NCBI GenBank assembly: GCA_001799285.1 | Contig: MGTD01000011.1 | Span: 809 to 64,808 of the forward strand | Direction: 5' to 3' | DNA length: 64,000 nucleotides | DNA from: Deltaproteobacteria bacterium RIFOXYD12_FULL_56_24 | Lineage (GTDB): Bacteria > Desulfobacterota > Desulfobulbia > Desulfobulbales > Desulfurivibrionaceae | Shown here: positions 1 through 7,907 of the stretch, piece by piece | Numbering within the stretch: position 1 is the first letter of the stretch | Layout of the letters: every line of letters starts with the position of its first letter | Program-made: the position numbers and the translations under genes | The notes under the pieces: model-generated | What the model saw: the letters and a program-made list of their open reading frames with translations, nothing else | What the model was told of the DNA's origin: nothing | Databases searched by the model: none

Positions 1-591
1 TACGACGGCTTCGCCGAGGAATATGAGAATAACAGAGGCCTTTTCGATATGACCGAGGTCTTTGCCTCCTTTTATCCCCGGCTGAACGTCGATAAGGGGA
101 TGGCGCTCGATCTCGGATGCGGCGCGGGCGAGCCGTTTGCCCGGTGGTTTGTGGATCGCGGCTGGCAGGTAACCGGGGTTGATTTTTCTACGCGAACGCT
201 CGCCCTGGCTTCCAGGTACGTACCTGAAATGGAAACTGTCCATGCGGATATGTGCCAGGTCGATTTCAACCCTGCCAGCTATGACGTAATCACTGCTATT
301 TACTGTCTGTTCCATGTCCCAAGGAATGAGCAGCCTGCACTGTTCAGAAAGATGTACCGCTGGCTCCGGCCCGGAGGCAAGGGCCTGTTCACTTATGCCA
401 CCAGGGAATATACCGGCAGCGATGAATTTGAAGGTTACAAGAAATTCATGGGCCAAGAGTTGTTTTACAGCCATTATCGCCCTGAAACCCTTTACTCGAT
501 TCTGAGGGAGGCGGGTTTCATCATCGAAGCCACCGATTATCGAGATATAGGTGGTGAGATATTTCTGTGGGTCACCGTAGCCAAGCCATGA
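1..591 (+). CDS. Class I SAM-dependent methyltransferase, 5'-truncated
   Basis: The reading frame is open from base 1 (it begins YDGFAEEYENN), so the true start lies left of the window; the first in-window ATG is at 49. The SAM-binding motif I is clear (ALDLGCGAGEP), followed by an acidic end of strand 2 (VTGVDFS) and a post-motif region YDVITAIYCLFHV. The tail reads RPGGKGLFTYATRE, typical of methyltransferase domain families 11 and 25. The substrate cannot be read from the sequence. A hairpin terminator follows it, so it is probably the last gene of its unit. Confidence 0.85.
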   Translation, partial: YDGFAEEYENNRGLFDMTEVFASFYPRLNVDKGMALDLGCGAGEPFARWFVDRGWQVTGVDFSTRTLALASRYVPEMETVHADMCQVDFNPASYDVITAIYCLFHVPRNEQPALFRKMYRWLRPGGKGLFTYATREYTGSDEFEGYKKFMGQELFYSHYRPETLYSILREAGFIIEATDYRDIGGEIFLWVTVAKP

Positions 592-618
592 TGCCGCCAT
601 CGGCCAGGGAGGAGAAAC

Positions 619-647
619 CCGCCGGGAGTTTTTCCCGCGGATTTTTT
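619..647 (+). terminator. Rho-independent terminator after the first methyltransferase
   Basis: Arms at 619-627 and 633-640 pair as CCGC(C)GGGA with TCCCGCGG, with one bulged C. They are followed by A and six T at 641-647. The position between the methyltransferase stop at 591 and the next gene fits a terminator. Confidence 0.6.
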
Positions 648-696
648 GAGCCATTGGAGAGACGGCCCCACCAATGAACAACGAAATCAACGAAAG

Positions 697-1518
697 ATGA
701 TGAACGAAATAAAAAATCCTCTGGAGATATACGCGGCCCTGGCGAAGACCAACTGCGGCCAGTGCGGGGTTCCTTCCTGTATGGCTTTTGCCGCCGCGGT
801 GCTTCAGGGGCAAAAGCAACTGGCCGGGTGTCCTTATCTGGAATCAGGGATTGCGGAACAGTTGGGCCAAAGGGTTGTCCGGCGCCGTTGCCTGGAAGAC
901 GACCACCGGCAGGCCATCCAGCTATTGCAGCGGCAAGTGGCCGAACTTGATTTTTCTTCTCTTGCGCCGCGGCTCGGGGCGCGGCTGGTGGACGGGAACC
1001 TGGCGATCAATTGCCTGGGTAAGGATTTTCTCCTCACCCCGGCAGGGGGATTGGTTTCCGAATGCCATCTCAACCACTGGATTCATGTTCCCTTGCTGTA
1101 CTATTGCCTCCTTTGCCAGGGCAAAGAGGTGCAGGGCGAGTGGGTGTCTTATGCCACCTTGCCCGGAGCCGCCGAATGGAGTCAGTATTTCAGCCATCGC
1201 TGCGAAGAACCCCTGCGCCAGTTGGCCGATGCCCATCGCGAGCTGGTTTTTGAACTGCTCCATCTGTTCGGGGCCACGCCCGTGGCCCTGTCCGGGGGCG
1301 CGGACCATTCCCTCTTGATCCTGCCCCTGCCCAAGGTGCCATTTCTCATCAACTACTGGGAGCCGGAAGAGGGCTTTGCCTCGAAATTGAATATTCTCCT
1401 CGACCGCTCGGCCGAGGAGAATATCAACGCCCAATCCATCAATCTGCTGGCCAGGGGCATCATCGAGATGTTCCGCCAGCTCATCCTTAGGCACAGCAAG
1501 GAAGGAAAACTCTTCTGA
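697..1518 (+). CDS. DUF3786 protein with N-terminal 4Fe-4S motif
   Basis: The N-terminus carries four cysteines at about residues 20, 23, 28 and 45 (TNCGQCGVPSC, then LAGCPYL). This is the spacing of the 4Fe-4S domain found in the corrinoid/Fe-S subunit of CO dehydrogenase/acetyl-CoA synthase. The rest, with HWIHVPLLYYCL and a run of hydrophobic strands, matches the DUF3786 type found mostly in anaerobes; its function is unknown. Start: tandem ATGs at 697 and 700 precede the conserved NEIKNPLEIY block. A TTG at 646 in the same frame lies in the preceding terminator and is unlikely. The stop overlaps the next start (TGATG). Confidence 0.8.
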   Translation: MMNEIKNPLEIYAALAKTNCGQCGVPSCMAFAAAVLQGQKQLAGCPYLESGIAEQLGQRVVRRRCLEDDHRQAIQLLQRQVAELDFSSLAPRLGARLVDGNLAINCLGKDFLLTPAGGLVSECHLNHWIHVPLLYYCLLCQGKEVQGEWVSYATLPGAAEWSQYFSHRCEEPLRQLADAHRELVFELLHLFGATPVALSGGADHSLLILPLPKVPFLINYWEPEEGFASKLNILLDRSAEENINAQSINLLARGIIEMFRQLILRHSKEGKLF

Positions 1519-2381
1519 TGATTCGTGCCCGTATTGCCCCCACCCCCAGCGGCTTTCTCCACCTTGGCAATGCGGTAAATTTTGTCCTTACCTGGCTGAT
1601 GGTGCGCAAGGCGGGAGGCACGTTGCGACTGCGCATTGATGATGCTGATTGCCTTCGCACGAAGCCAGAGTATCTGGATGATATCTTCCGGCAGCTTGAT
1701 TGGCTGGGGATAACCTGGGATGAAGGGCCGACAGGGGTGGATGAGTTCCGGCGCCGGTTTTCCCAGCAATTGAGGCGGGAGCGGTACCGGGAATTTCTGG
1801 GCGAACTTGCTCGCCTGGGCCATCTCTATCCCTGCGGCTGCTCACGGAGCAAGATCAAAAAACTCGCGCTGTCTGGGGTATATCCGGGGTTTTGCCGTAA
1901 AGGCGCTGCCGCGTCCGGAGCAAGGTGGGCAATTCGGGTGCTGGTTCCAGAGGGAAGCGTGCTGCGGGTGGGAGGAGAGATGGTGGTGCTCTGCAAGGCC
2001 ATGGGGGATTTTGTCCTCTGGCGGAAGGACGATCTGCCTGCCTATCAATTGGTCAGCCTGGTAGATGATCTGGATGACCGGATCAATCTCATTGTCCGCG
2101 GTCAGGATCTCGTGACCTCCACCGCAGCGCAGCTTTTTCTCGCTGGCTTGCAGGGGGCCAATTCTTTTGCGGAAACGGTCTTTTTTCATCATCCCCTGGT
2201 CCGGGGCGAAGATGGCCGGAAACTCTCCAAATCGGATGGGGCCTTGTCTCTGACCGCCTTGCGCGAGAGAGGTGCTTCGCCAATGGTGGTGTATCGGGCT
2301 GTGGTAAGACAGGTGGGAATTGAGCCGGATGGGATTGTTACCCTTGAGGATTTGCTTCTCAAGTTTAGGGAGACTTCCTGA
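1518..2381 (+). CDS. gluQ: Glutamyl-Q tRNA(Asp) synthetase-like protein
   Basis: This is a truncated class I glutamyl-tRNA synthetase-like protein of 287 residues with only the catalytic part and no anticodon-binding domain. The HIGH-type motif is SGFLHLGN near residue 13. A zinc site is visible as CGCSRS followed by YPGFC, and the KMSKS-type loop is KLSKSDG near residue 238. The GluQ family charges glutamate onto queuosine of tRNA-Asp, which is the most likely role. Sequence divergence leaves open a paralogue with another target. It is translationally coupled to the DUF3786 gene by a one-base overlap. Confidence 0.7.
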   Translation: MIRARIAPTPSGFLHLGNAVNFVLTWLMVRKAGGTLRLRIDDADCLRTKPEYLDDIFRQLDWLGITWDEGPTGVDEFRRRFSQQLRRERYREFLGELARLGHLYPCGCSRSKIKKLALSGVYPGFCRKGAAASGARWAIRVLVPEGSVLRVGGEMVVLCKAMGDFVLWRKDDLPAYQLVSLVDDLDDRINLIVRGQDLVTSTAAQLFLAGLQGANSFAETVFFHHPLVRGEDGRKLSKSDGALSLTALRERGASPMVVYRAVVRQVGIEPDGIVTLEDLLLKFRETS

Positions 2382-2618
2382 TAAAAGCAGTGTGTTCATT
2401 CCCCCCCCCCCATTTGTCCTGCCGCGCCTCGCAGACGGGGGCGGAAAAGACGCGGGAACTGTTTGAGGGCGAAGCCCGAGTTTTTCCGCGTCCCGCCCTC
2501 GGCGAGAAGTAAGGGAAGCCCGCAGGGCCAGGACTGGTTGGGGTGCCTTTTTCTTGTTTCTTCTTTTGGGCAAGCAAAAGAAGAAAAAGGAAACTACGGG
2601 AAGATCCTCACCTATCTT
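2382..2618. repeat. Convergent intergenic region: 11-C tract and CAAGCAAAAGAA hairpin
   Basis: This lies between the stops of gluQ (+) and aat (-). It has a run of 11 C at 2401-2411 and a perfect 12-bp inverted repeat, TTTCTTCTTTTG at 2557-2568 with CAAAAGAAGAAA at 2575-2586, loop GGCAAG. The hairpin has T/A-rich flanks on both sides and could end transcription from both directions. From memory, similar hairpins with a GGGCAAGCAAAAGAA core recur in intergenic DNA of many proteobacteria. Open frames here lack coding character. Confidence 0.5.
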
Positions 2619-3302
2619 TCAGAGATTGCCCCACGAGCCTAGCCGGCTCGGTCTGGTCACCGCCTCGGCCAGCCGGGCGGAAAATTCCGCCCCGGAAATC
2701 TCCCCGGCCCCAAGCCGTTGCAGGTGGCCGGTGCCGACCTGGCAATCGATCAGGCTGAAATCCCAGATTTTCAGCCGTTCAACCAGGCCGGCCAGGGCCA
2801 CCTTGGAGCTGTCCTGCACCAGGCTGAACATGGATTCGCCGAAAAAGGCCGCACCCAAGGCCACCCCATACAGGCCGCCGACCAGGGCGCCATTCTGCCG
2901 GCATTCCACCGAATGGGCATAGCCCTGCTCATGCAGCCGGCAGTATGCCTCGATCATCTTCTCGTCCAGCCAGGTGCCTTGGCCCTCCTTGCGGCAGGTT
3001 TGGGCGCAGGCTCGGATAACCCCGCAAAAATCCGTGTCAAAGGTGAGGCTGAAAACCTGTTGCCGGATGGTGCGGGCCAAGCGCCTTGCCAGATGGAATT
3101 CTTCAGGGATCAGAACCAGGCGCGGGTCCGGCGACCACCAGAGAATCGGCTCTCCCGGTGAGTACCAGGGGAAAATCCCCTGCCGGTAAGCCTGCAGCAG
3201 GCGCGGCACGGAAAGGTCGCCGCCCACCGCCAGCAGGCCGTCGTCCCTGGCCAGGGCCGGAGGCGGGAAAAGCAGGCTGTCGCTTAGTTGAAATACCGGC
3301 AT
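2619..3302 (-). CDS. aat: Leucyl/phenylalanyl-tRNA--protein transferase
   Basis: The enzyme adds Leu or Phe from charged tRNA to proteins with N-terminal Arg or Lys, marking them for ClpS/ClpAP (bacterial N-end rule); cytoplasmic. The 227-residue length fits the family. Diagnostic blocks are DDGLLAVGGDLS, AYRQGIFPWY, WWSPDPRLVL, YAHSVECR and GGLYGVALGAAFFGESMFS near the centre, then LIDCQVGTGHLQRLGA. The ATG at 3302 begins MPVFQLSDSLLFPP as in homologues. A longer frame from 3338 runs through the AGTGCTGAG-type repeats and is not convincing. No clear Shine-Dalgarno is seen. Confidence 0.93.
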   Translation of the reverse strand: MPVFQLSDSLLFPPPALARDDGLLAVGGDLSVPRLLQAYRQGIFPWYSPGEPILWWSPDPRLVLIPEEFHLARRLARTIRQQVFSLTFDTDFCGVIRACAQTCRKEGQGTWLDEKMIEAYCRLHEQGYAHSVECRQNGALVGGLYGVALGAAFFGESMFSLVQDSSKVALAGLVERLKIWDFSLIDCQVGTGHLQRLGAGEISGAEFSARLAEAVTRPSRLGSWGNL

Positions 3303-3366
3303 TTTTTTATAGTGCAAAGTGAAAAGTGCTGAGTGCAAAGTGAAGAGTGAAGAGTGCTGAGTGCAG
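3303..3366. repeat. Short AGTGCTGAG-type degenerate tandem repeat
   Basis: The stretch is built from near-repeats of AGTG: AGTGCAAAGTGAAAAGTGCTGAGTG, then AAGTGAAGAGTGAAGAGTGCTGAGTG. A related run (GAGTGCTGAGTACTGAGTG) is at 45949-45990 after the flagellin gene. It occupies the space between carbonic anhydrase and aat. Confidence 0.6.
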
Positions 3367-3391
3367 AAGAAACAAGGTCTTCCGGTGAGGC

Positions 3392-4021
3392 TCAGGCGAT
3401 CCGCTGAATTCTGGAGATCTCCTCGATGCTGGTGGTGCAGACATTGAGATCCCGGAGGATGCCGTCGCTCACCCGGTAGATCCAGCCGTGCACTGCCAGC
3501 GGTTGTCCTGATTTCCAGGCGTTCTGCACCATGGTCGTATGGCAGACGTTGGCCACCTGTTCAACCACGTTTAATTCGCAGAGCCGGTCGAGCCTTGCTT
3601 TTTCGTTGGGCTGGGCGTCGATCTCTTCCTGGTGAAAGCGGTACACATCCTTGATATGCCTGAGCCAGTTGTCGATCAGGCCGTGCTCGCTGTTTTCGAG
3701 AGCGGCGGTGATGCCGCCGCAATCGTAGTGGCCGCAGACAATGATGTGTTTGACCTTGAGCACCTCCACCGCGTACTGGATAACCGAGAGGCAGTTCAGG
3801 TCGGTATGGACCACGACATTGGCGATGTTGCGGTGGACGAAGATCTCGCCCGGCAGCATGTTGACGATTTCGTTGGCCGGCACCCGGCTGTCGGCGCAGC
3901 CTATCCAGAGGTACTCGGGGCTTTGCTGGCTGGCGAGTTTGGTGAAGAAATCCGGGTCGCCCTTTTTGATCTCGGCCGCCCAGTTCTTGTTGTTGTCGAA
4001 AAATTTTTTAAGAACCTGCAT
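3392..4021 (-). CDS. can: Beta-class carbonic anhydrase
   Basis: Interconverts CO2 and bicarbonate. Zinc ligands and the Asp-Arg dyad are visible: IGCADSRVPANEI near residues 41-48 (Cys, Asp, Arg) and CGHYDCGG near residues 98-105 (His and Cys). The 209-residue length is typical. The ATG at 4021 lies inside the 3' end of the HD-GYP gene (14-base overlap), so the two are almost certainly co-translated. As third gene of a response regulator / HD-GYP / carbonic anhydrase operon it may be expressed with c-di-GMP signalling; that link is inference. Confidence 0.95.
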   Translation of the reverse strand: MQVLKKFFDNNKNWAAEIKKGDPDFFTKLASQQSPEYLWIGCADSRVPANEIVNMLPGEIFVHRNIANVVVHTDLNCLSVIQYAVEVLKVKHIIVCGHYDCGGITAALENSEHGLIDNWLRHIKDVYRFHQEEIDAQPNEKARLDRLCELNVVEQVANVCHTTMVQNAWKSGQPLAVHGWIYRVSDGILRDLNVCTTSIEEISRIQRIA

Positions 4022-5453
4022 GGGCGGAGGCTATGGTGAAGTCGACCAGTTTGATGAGAAACTGGTTTAAATTCTGGAGATCATTGTGGCGGAGCCCCAG
4101 ATTGATTTCGTCCAGTACCTCATTTTGCCGGTCCGAACGCAGGGACGAGATGAAGGCGATGATCATCTCGCGGTCAAACAGGGTATCGATGCCTTCGCAC
4201 AGCGTCTGGAGAGCCTCTTCCACCGGCATGGCTTCCCGGTAAGGTCGCTTGGAGGTGAGAGCGTCGAAGACATCGGCAACTGCAATGATCCGCCCGAACT
4301 TGGAAATCTCGGCGCCGATCAGGCCACTGGGATAACCGGAGCCGTCCATTCTTTCGTGGTGCTGAATTGCGCCTTCGAGGATGTGGCGCGGCAGCTGGAT
4401 GGGCTGGAGGATCTTGTCGGTGAAGACCGGGTGCTTCTGGATCAGGGAGTACTCTTCGTGGGTCAGCTTGCCGGGTTTGCCGAGGATCAGCTCCGAGATG
4501 CCGATCTTGCCCAGGTCATGCATGTAACCGGCGATTTCCAGATCATTAAGCTGCTGGTTGTCGAGGCCAAGTTGTTCGCCGATAGTCATGGAGTACTTAG
4601 CCACCCGGAAGGAGTGGCCGTGGGTGTATTCGTCCTTGGCGTCGATGGCCGCGGCCAGGGCCTTGACCGTGTTCAGGTAGAGATCCTGGAGGCTGTCATA
4701 CAGGCGCAGGGTTTCAAAGGTCGGCGAGACGATGTTTTCGATGATGCCGACCAGCTTTTTTTCGGAGGCGGAAAAAGGCCGGTGGTTGAGGGCGCGGATA
4801 AAAACCATCTGGCCGCTTTGCCCGATCTTTTCCTTGATCGGCGAATAGAGCAGCGAGGCGCCATCTTCGCGGGTGCAGATGATGGTGGTGCCATTCGCCG
4901 TGTCTTGCAGGCAGAGGCTGTTGCCGAGCGAGTCAACTTCCGCTTCGGTCATCTGGCGGGTGACGCAAACCCTCTCGTCCCATCTCCCCTTGGTCTGGAT
5001 GAATCCCTGGTCTGCCTTGATCATCAGGGAGATCTCATCCAGGATGATCTGGTAGCACTTTGCCAGATCCTCGATCCCCAGGATCTTTTTGGCCACCTTG
5101 AACAGGAAGTTTATCTGGCTGGAGAGCTGCAGCATCTCCTCGGTGGTTTCCTTCAGTTCCGTTTCCCGCAGGAGCTGGCTGTTCAGGGAGGCCAGGCAAT
5201 AGAGAATGTGGGGTTCGGCCCGGTCAAGGAGCTGCTGGTTTGGCGCACCGCAAACAAGGGCGCCGATGTTTGCGGGGAAACGAAAGGGGAAGGCGCGGCT
5301 GACCGGGGCGTTAATTACCTCGTTCCGGCAGCCTGCCACGAGATTTCCTTCGCTGTCGATTACAGTGATTGCAAGCTTAAGCGTTTCGGTCAGATAGTCA
5401 ATTGACTGGTTCAGGAAAGCGGTATCGAACAGGTAGTCCTTAATAGAGGGCAT
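4008..5453 (-). CDS. HD-GYP domain phosphodiesterase with N-terminal sensory region
   Basis: HD-GYP proteins hydrolyse cyclic di-GMP. The C-terminal half (about residues 258-430) holds DEYTHGHSFRVAKYS, the HD pair in MHDLGKIGI near residue 312, HHERMDGSGYP near residue 370 (intact GYP) and ADVFDALTSKRPYR. All family metal and signature residues look present. The first 250 residues read as a sensor: a PocR-like or GAF-like region at about 1-100, a short helical linker, then a GAF-like domain at about 110-250. No transmembrane segment is seen, so it is probably cytosolic. It starts six bases after the response regulator stop, which suggests the regulator modulates it. Confidence 0.9.
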   Translation of the reverse strand: MPSIKDYLFDTAFLNQSIDYLTETLKLAITVIDSEGNLVAGCRNEVINAPVSRAFPFRFPANIGALVCGAPNQQLLDRAEPHILYCLASLNSQLLRETELKETTEEMLQLSSQINFLFKVAKKILGIEDLAKCYQIILDEISLMIKADQGFIQTKGRWDERVCVTRQMTEAEVDSLGNSLCLQDTANGTTIICTREDGASLLYSPIKEKIGQSGQMVFIRALNHRPFSASEKKLVGIIENIVSPTFETLRLYDSLQDLYLNTVKALAAAIDAKDEYTHGHSFRVAKYSMTIGEQLGLDNQQLNDLEIAGYMHDLGKIGISELILGKPGKLTHEEYSLIQKHPVFTDKILQPIQLPRHILEGAIQHHERMDGSGYPSGLIGAEISKFGRIIAVADVFDALTSKRPYREAMPVEEALQTLCEGIDTLFDREMIIAFISSLRSDRQNEVLDEINLGLRHNDLQNLNQFLIKLVDFTIASAHAGS

Positions 5454-5459
5454 AGCTGG

Positions 5460-5831
5460 TTACTCCGTTCCAAGAATGTCGCGGATGGCCTGGTCGAGTT
5501 CTTCCTTGCAGATCGGCTTGTTTAAAAAGCCTACGCCGCCCGCCTCCCTGGCTTGTTTGATGTTCTCCTCGCTTCCCAGGGTGGTAAAGAAGGCCACCGG
5601 AATGTGGGCGGTGCGCTGGTCGGCCTTGATCCGCCAGGTTGCCTCGAAACCGTCCATTACCGGCATTTCGATATCCATGATGATCATGTCCGGGTTGCTC
5701 CTGGTGGCCAGTTCGTAGCCCTCAAGGCCGTTTTCCGCGGTGATCGCCTGGTGCCCGAGTTGCTGGACAAGCTGGCTGACGATCCGTCGGATCATGGCGG
5801 AGTCATCGACGATGAGGATGGTTTTCGGCAT
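5460..5831 (-). CDS. Single-domain response regulator, CheY-like
   Basis: A 123-residue receiver domain with no output domain. The acidic pair is D9-D10 (IVDDSAM), the phospho-acceptor is D53 (IIMDIEMPVMDG), the switch Thr lies in FFTTLGS and the conserved Lys is K105 (FLNKP). It leads the operon with the HD-GYP protein, so phosphorylation probably tunes that partner. No histidine kinase is in the window. Confidence 0.93.
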   Translation of the reverse strand: MPKTILIVDDSAMIRRIVSQLVQQLGHQAITAENGLEGYELATRSNPDMIIMDIEMPVMDGFEATWRIKADQRTAHIPVAFFTTLGSEENIKQAREAGGVGFLNKPICKEELDQAIRDILGTE

Positions 5832-5954
5832 AGAGAATTGTCCTCAAGATGTAAGATAATCTTCTGACCCAAGGAAACGAATGGCGCAATATAACCTCAA
5901 ATCAGGGGAGCGGGTAAAAAAATTGGTTATTTTGCCAGGTATTCACAGACAAGC

Positions 5955-6090
5955 CAATTTTGATGAACTCGTAACAACCTGAAAAGTTTACAGGCCCACA
6001 ACACAAAATCAAACACTTACACATTAATACCCGTTGTAATCGTGGTTTTTTACGATTTCAACAATCTTGATGGAATCGTAACAACTAAAA
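5955..6090. repeat. Direct repeat TTGATG..TCGTAACAAC and small hairpin
   Basis: TTTTGATGAACTCGTAACAA near 5957 recurs as TCTTGATGGAATCGTAACAA near 6065, about 108 bases apart. Around the second copy, TACGATTTCAA and TTGATGGAATCGTA (about 6049-6080) form an imperfect inverted repeat. No gene is seen between the response regulator and hisD (5832-6330). Confidence 0.5.
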
Positions 6091-6095
6091 AACGT

Positions 6096-6277
6096 AACGC
6101 CAAGACGCAGAGGCGCAAAGGCAACATGCTGAAATAAAAGGATTAGGAGCCGTTAAAAAACAACCTGCACAGTCTAGATCATTTCGTTACGGCTCCTTAT
6201 GCCGTTCGGGGGATAACAATCGTTCAAGTTATTTTTTAACGACGGCTTAAAACTTTGCGACTCTGCGCCTCTGCGTT
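6096..6277. repeat. CGCAGAGGCGCAAAG inverted-repeat element with an internal insert
   Basis: A 25-base left arm (6096-6120) pairs with a right arm (6253-6277) at 21 of 25 positions. A partial relative at 28036-28096 has the same inner sequence (AAGGCAACATG.TGAAATAAAA.GATTA then AAACTTTGCGACT) but lacks about 103 bases present here at 6146-6248. Those 103 bases have their own inverted ends (GCCGTTAAAAAAC near 6150 and TTTTTTAACGACGGC near 6233) plus AGGAGCCGT/ACGGCTCCT pairs, as an inserted element would. A third relative is at 48703-48765. Confidence 0.65.
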
Positions 6278-6330
6278 AAAAAATGACCTGCGAGTCTATA
6301 AATCTTGGTCAATTGGCTGGGCGGCACGGC

Positions 6331-7641
6331 CTATTTTTCCCCGGTTCGGATGGCCACTGAATTGGCGTGGGCGGTGAGCCCTTCCAGCCTGGCGAGCAGC
6401 TGGATATGCTCGCTGTCCGCCTGGAGAGCCTCCCGGGAATAGGCGATCAGGCTGGATTTCTTGACAAAGGTTTCCACCCCGAGGGCTGAGGAGAAGCGGG
6501 CCGTGCCCATGGTCGGCAGCACATGGTTGGGGCCGGCCAGATAATCTCCTGCCGATTCCGGGGTGTGGCGGCCAAGAAAGATCGCCCCGGCATGGCGGAC
6601 CCGGGTCAGCCAGAGAAAGGGCTCCCGGACCATCAGCTCCAGGTGCTCGGCGGCAATCTGGTTGGCCAGGAGTAGGGCCTCATCCAGATCCTTGGCCACC
6701 AAGAGCACCCCACGCTCGCTTAAGGATTTTCGGGCAATCTCGGAGCGGGACAAGCCGGCCAGCTGCTGCTTAAGCTCGGCCACGATCCGGGCGGCCAGTT
6801 CCTCGCTGGTGGTGATGCACATGGCATAAGCCTGCGGGTCGTGCTCGGCCTGGGCCAGCATATCGGCGGCGATGTAGGCGGGTTCTCCGGTTTCATCGGC
6901 GATGATCAGCACCTCGCTGGGCCCGGCGATCATGTCGATCCGCACTCTCCCTGCAACCTGGCGCTTAGCTTCGGTCACATACTGGTTGCCGGGGCCGACG
7001 ATCACATCAACCGGGGCAATGGTTTTGGTGCCGTAAGCCAGGGCCGCGATGGCCCAGGCGCTGCCGGCCTTGTAAATCTCGGTGATGCCGATCTCCTGAG
7101 CCGCCACCAGCAGGGCGGGATTGACCTTGCCGTTTGCATCGGGCGGGGTCATCATCACCCGCCGCTCCACCCCGGCGATGGCTGCGGGGATGCCGTTCAT
7201 CAGTACCGAGGAAACCAGGGGTGTTTTGCCGCCCTGGCCGCCCGGCACATAGAGGCCGGCCGAATCCACCGGTTGCACGATTCGACCGGTGATGGCGCCG
7301 TCTTCCCTGGTCACCATCCAGGATTGTTCCTTTTCCCGCTCATGAAAGGTGTAGATGCGCTCTATGGCGATCTCCAGGGTGTCGAGGAGGTCTGGGGCCA
7401 CCGCAGCCATGGCCTCGTGCAGCTCTTCGTCGCTTACCCGGAGCTGGTCTGCAGTCATGGCCGGCGCGTCAAACTTGCGGATGTATTCGAGCAACGCCTC
7501 GTCGCCGCGCTGGCGGATGTCGGCGATGATGGAGGTCACGGTCTGTTGGCAGCCGCTGTCGGCCGGCTGGAAACGGTCGCGCAATCCGGCCAGGATCTCG
7601 GTGCCTCTGGCAGAGGTCGTGGTAACGGGGGTGATGATCAT
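6331..7641 (-). CDS. hisD: Histidinol dehydrogenase
   Basis: Catalyses the last two steps of histidine synthesis, L-histidinol to histidine with two NAD+, zinc-dependent, in the cytoplasm. The 436-residue length is standard. Landmarks are YVPGGQGGKTPLVSSVLMN, the family signature around GSAWAIAALAYGT and VDVIVGPGNQYV, the metal-binding AQAEHDPQA block, and HTPESAGDYLAGPNHVLPT. AGGAG lies ten bases before the ATG. It stands alone here with no other his biosynthesis gene nearby; the hisH/hisF-like genes at 34.6-37.3 kb belong to sugar amidation. Confidence 0.97.
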   Translation of the reverse strand: MIITPVTTTSARGTEILAGLRDRFQPADSGCQQTVTSIIADIRQRGDEALLEYIRKFDAPAMTADQLRVSDEELHEAMAAVAPDLLDTLEIAIERIYTFHEREKEQSWMVTREDGAITGRIVQPVDSAGLYVPGGQGGKTPLVSSVLMNGIPAAIAGVERRVMMTPPDANGKVNPALLVAAQEIGITEIYKAGSAWAIAALAYGTKTIAPVDVIVGPGNQYVTEAKRQVAGRVRIDMIAGPSEVLIIADETGEPAYIAADMLAQAEHDPQAYAMCITTSEELAARIVAELKQQLAGLSRSEIARKSLSERGVLLVAKDLDEALLLANQIAAEHLELMVREPFLWLTRVRHAGAIFLGRHTPESAGDYLAGPNHVLPTMGTARFSSALGVETFVKKSSLIAYSREALQADSEHIQLLARLEGLTAHANSVAIRTGEK

Positions 7642-7839
7642 CAGTTAACTCCTCAAAAAGTACCAGATGGCAGGGTGCGCAGATGGTGTCTTTGGGATAT
7701 AAATTACTTGCCGGTGACTGTCAAGAAGGCGAGTGGGGCGATGGGGCGGGAGGTCCGCGGATGTTTTAAATTTGGGCCCTGATTCTGGTGAGTAAGTCGA
7801 AACGTCGGGGCTTTCCGGCTCCGAGCGGATAGTTGAAAA

Positions 7840-7888
7840 CCCCTGCAACTTGTCATGCCGGCTGAGCAGGCATGACGAGTTGCAGGGG
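7840..7888. terminator. Strong bidirectional hairpin after the secreted-protein gene
   Basis: CCCCTGCAACTTGTCATGCC at 7840-7859 pairs with 7869-7888 at 19 of 20 positions, with a 9-base loop. It sits 20 bases beyond the stop of the secreted-protein gene, in the hisD upstream region. It lacks a strong T run, so it may act as a 3'-end stabiliser rather than a classical terminator. Confidence 0.55.
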
Positions 7889-7907
7889 GAAAACGGACAA
7901 AATCCGG

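Noticed and set aside
2401-2411. 11-C tract as a phase-variation switch
   Set aside because: It is between convergent genes, outside any reading frame and not in a promoter position.
4086-5405. 439-codon plus-strand frame
   Set aside because: It is antisense to the complete HD-GYP gene, whose motifs are intact; a high-GC shadow frame.
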